A stretch of 5,703 nt of DNA, taken from assembly GCA_030039095.1 (NCBI GenBank), contig JASHQP010000523.1, forward strand, positions 1 to 5,703, written 5' to 3'. A model generated the notes under the pieces. It saw only the letters and a program-made list of their open reading frames with translations. It was not told the origin of the DNA and did no database searches. Each line of letters begins with the position of its first letter. Position 1 is the first letter of the stretch. Shown here piece after piece: positions 5,184 to 5,703 of this stretch. The stretch is from Streptosporangiaceae bacterium (GTDB taxonomy: Bacteria; Actinomycetota; Actinomycetes; Streptosporangiales; Streptosporangiaceae). Both the position numbers and the translations under genes were made by a program.

Positions 5184-5261
5184 TCAGAGATCAAACTCGC
5201 CATGCTTGATGGCCTGGACGAATGCCGTCCACGCCCCGGACGTAAAGCCGAGTTCGCGCGA
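5184..5261 (-). pseudogene. C-terminal remnant of a DUF397 protein
   Basis: Twenty-five codons and a TGA on the minus strand read SRELGFTS and then GAWTAFVQAIKHGEFDL. This matches the end of DUF397 proteins, where a 'xFTxxxWxAFxxxVKxGEFD' helix closes the chain; W, F, K and GEFD are all in place. DUF397 proteins are about 60-75 residues long, and their N-terminal half (the WRKSS and CVEVA blocks, then a RDSKDP motif) is absent from all frames upstream, where the glycosyltransferase lies instead. The stretch has no start codon and begins directly after the glycosyltransferase stop, in the same frame. It is most simply a decayed gene left by a deletion. DUF397 genes usually sit beside an XRE-type regulator; none is in view here. 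The call rests on a short match recognised by eye. Confidence 0.62.
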
Positions 5262-5703
5262 TCACCGGGGTGTGGCGGTGAGGTTGTAGACGGTTTCGCC
5301 GCCCACCGTCGTGGCGGTGAAGTGAGCCTCGACCCACGCGCTGATCTGCGCCTCGTCGGTGTTGCCGCCGCCTCCGCCGAAGCCACCGGCACCGCGTCCG
5401 CCCGCGCCGCGGTCACCGAAGTCGGCGAAGCCCCTGCCCGCGCCGGTTCCGCGGCCACCGAACCCGCCACCGCCGAACCCACCGCCGCCGCGACCGCCCG
5501 CGACGTAGTAGTGGATCTTGTGCTCGGCGACGAGTTTCTCGAACCTCGCGAGGCTGGGCGCCGGGTCGGTGCCGCGGAAGCCGCCGATCGCCATCACGGG
5601 AATTCCGCCGGTCGCCAGCTCCATCGAGGCGGCGCTGTCGGAGCCGTCGGTGGCCGCCGTCCACTCGTAACGGGACGCGCCCGTCTCGAGCAGCTTCGTG
5701 AAC
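5262..5703 (-). CDS. C-terminal part of a YkcB-like (GT39/PMT-type) membrane glycosyltransferase, partial
   Basis: The gene enters from the right edge, and only its last 146 codons are seen, so the multi-span glycosyltransferase core lies outside. The visible part is the extracytoplasmic C-terminal domain of the family annotated as glycosyltransferase 39 or YkcA/YkcB-like mannosyltransferase. It reads LLETGASRYEWTAA, GSDSAASMELATGGIPVMAI, GGFRGTDPAPSLARFEKLVA and HKIHYYVAGG, then a glycine-rich linker, then ISAWVEAHFTATTVGGETVY and the final NLTATPR. These blocks and their order are typical. Such enzymes use polyprenyl-phosphate sugars as donors to modify cell-envelope targets; the acceptor here is unknown. 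The 3' end looks intact, since family members normally stop shortly after the VY.LT strand. Its stop TGA (5262-5264) abuts the DUF397 remnant in frame. Confidence 0.85.
   Translation of the reverse strand, partial: FTKLLETGASRYEWTAATDGSDSAASMELATGGIPVMAIGGFRGTDPAPSLARFEKLVAEHKIHYYVAGGRGGGGFGGGGFGGRGTGAGRGFADFGDRGAGGRGAGGFGGGGGNTDEAQISAWVEAHFTATTVGGETVYNLTATPR
5364..5498 (-). repeat. glycine-rich low-complexity segment inside the glycosyltransferase
   Basis: Forty-five codons with 28 Gly, the rest mainly Arg, Phe and Ala, built from GGGGFGG- and RGAGG-like units. It joins the conserved HKIHYYV strand to the last alpha-beta piece of the C-terminal domain. Glycine-rich linkers at this place are known in the family. 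The DNA is correspondingly repetitive (CCGCC-rich on the + strand) and prone to slippage and length variation. Confidence 0.8.

Noticed and set aside
4103..5209. Long + strand open frame overlapping the ATPase end and the permease
   Set aside because: It encodes an Arg/Ala/Gly/Pro-rich sequence without domains, in a shifted frame of two clear genes. Such shadows are normal at this GC content.
5364..5498. CCGCC-rich repeats considered as a CRISPR or regulatory repeat array
   Set aside because: No regular unit and spacer structure is present. The repeats follow Gly codons of the glycosyltransferase linker.
1..5703. Search for a defence, toxin-antitoxin, phage or mobile-element system
   Set aside because: No transposase, integrase, nuclease, toxin pair, terminal inverted repeats or att-like duplication was seen. 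The genes are ordinary actinobacterial chromosome families.

Overview
The window is a GC-rich stretch of actinobacterial chromosome. Third codon positions are almost all G or C, GTG and TTG starts are used, and a DrrA/DrrB-type ABC exporter sits beside a TetR regulator. A fragment of a DUF397 protein, a family essentially confined to filamentous actinomycetes, points the same way. The genus cannot be fixed from the sequence. I see no rRNA, tRNA, CRISPR array, transposase or phage gene.

Layout. Bases 1-132 hold no gene I can name. Bases 133-525 (+) encode a small VOC (glyoxalase-fold) protein, and 537-1286 (+) a 249-residue GNAT-like acetyltransferase. Converging on these is a second, unrelated GNAT acetyltransferase at 1306-1869 (-), and behind it a small multi-pass membrane protein at 1928-2425 (-). 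A TetR-family regulator follows at 2572-3168 (-). Divergent from it is a two-gene exporter operon: a DrrA-type ATPase at 3286-4329 (+) and a DrrB-type permease at 4326-5162 (+), whose start and stop codons overlap as ATGA. The right edge holds the 3' end of a YkcB-like membrane glycosyltransferase at 5262-5703 (-), cut by the window edge. Between that gene and the permease lies a 25-codon remnant of a DUF397 gene.

How the genes work together. The only clear functional unit is regulator plus exporter. The TetR protein probably binds the 117-bp divergent region (3169-3285) and represses the ABC transporter until a ligand, likely a transported toxic compound, releases it. The VOC and acetyltransferase genes are close and co-oriented, but each may have its own promoter at its start codon (leaderless transcription). 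The other genes look like ordinary single-gene units.

I did not find a convincing new biological system. The points most worth a second look are the DUF397 remnant lying in frame behind the glycosyltransferase stop codon, the run of probable leaderless starts with a constant 6-nt gap, an ECF-sigma-like promoter before the membrane protein, and the charged C-terminal tail of the exporter ATPase.
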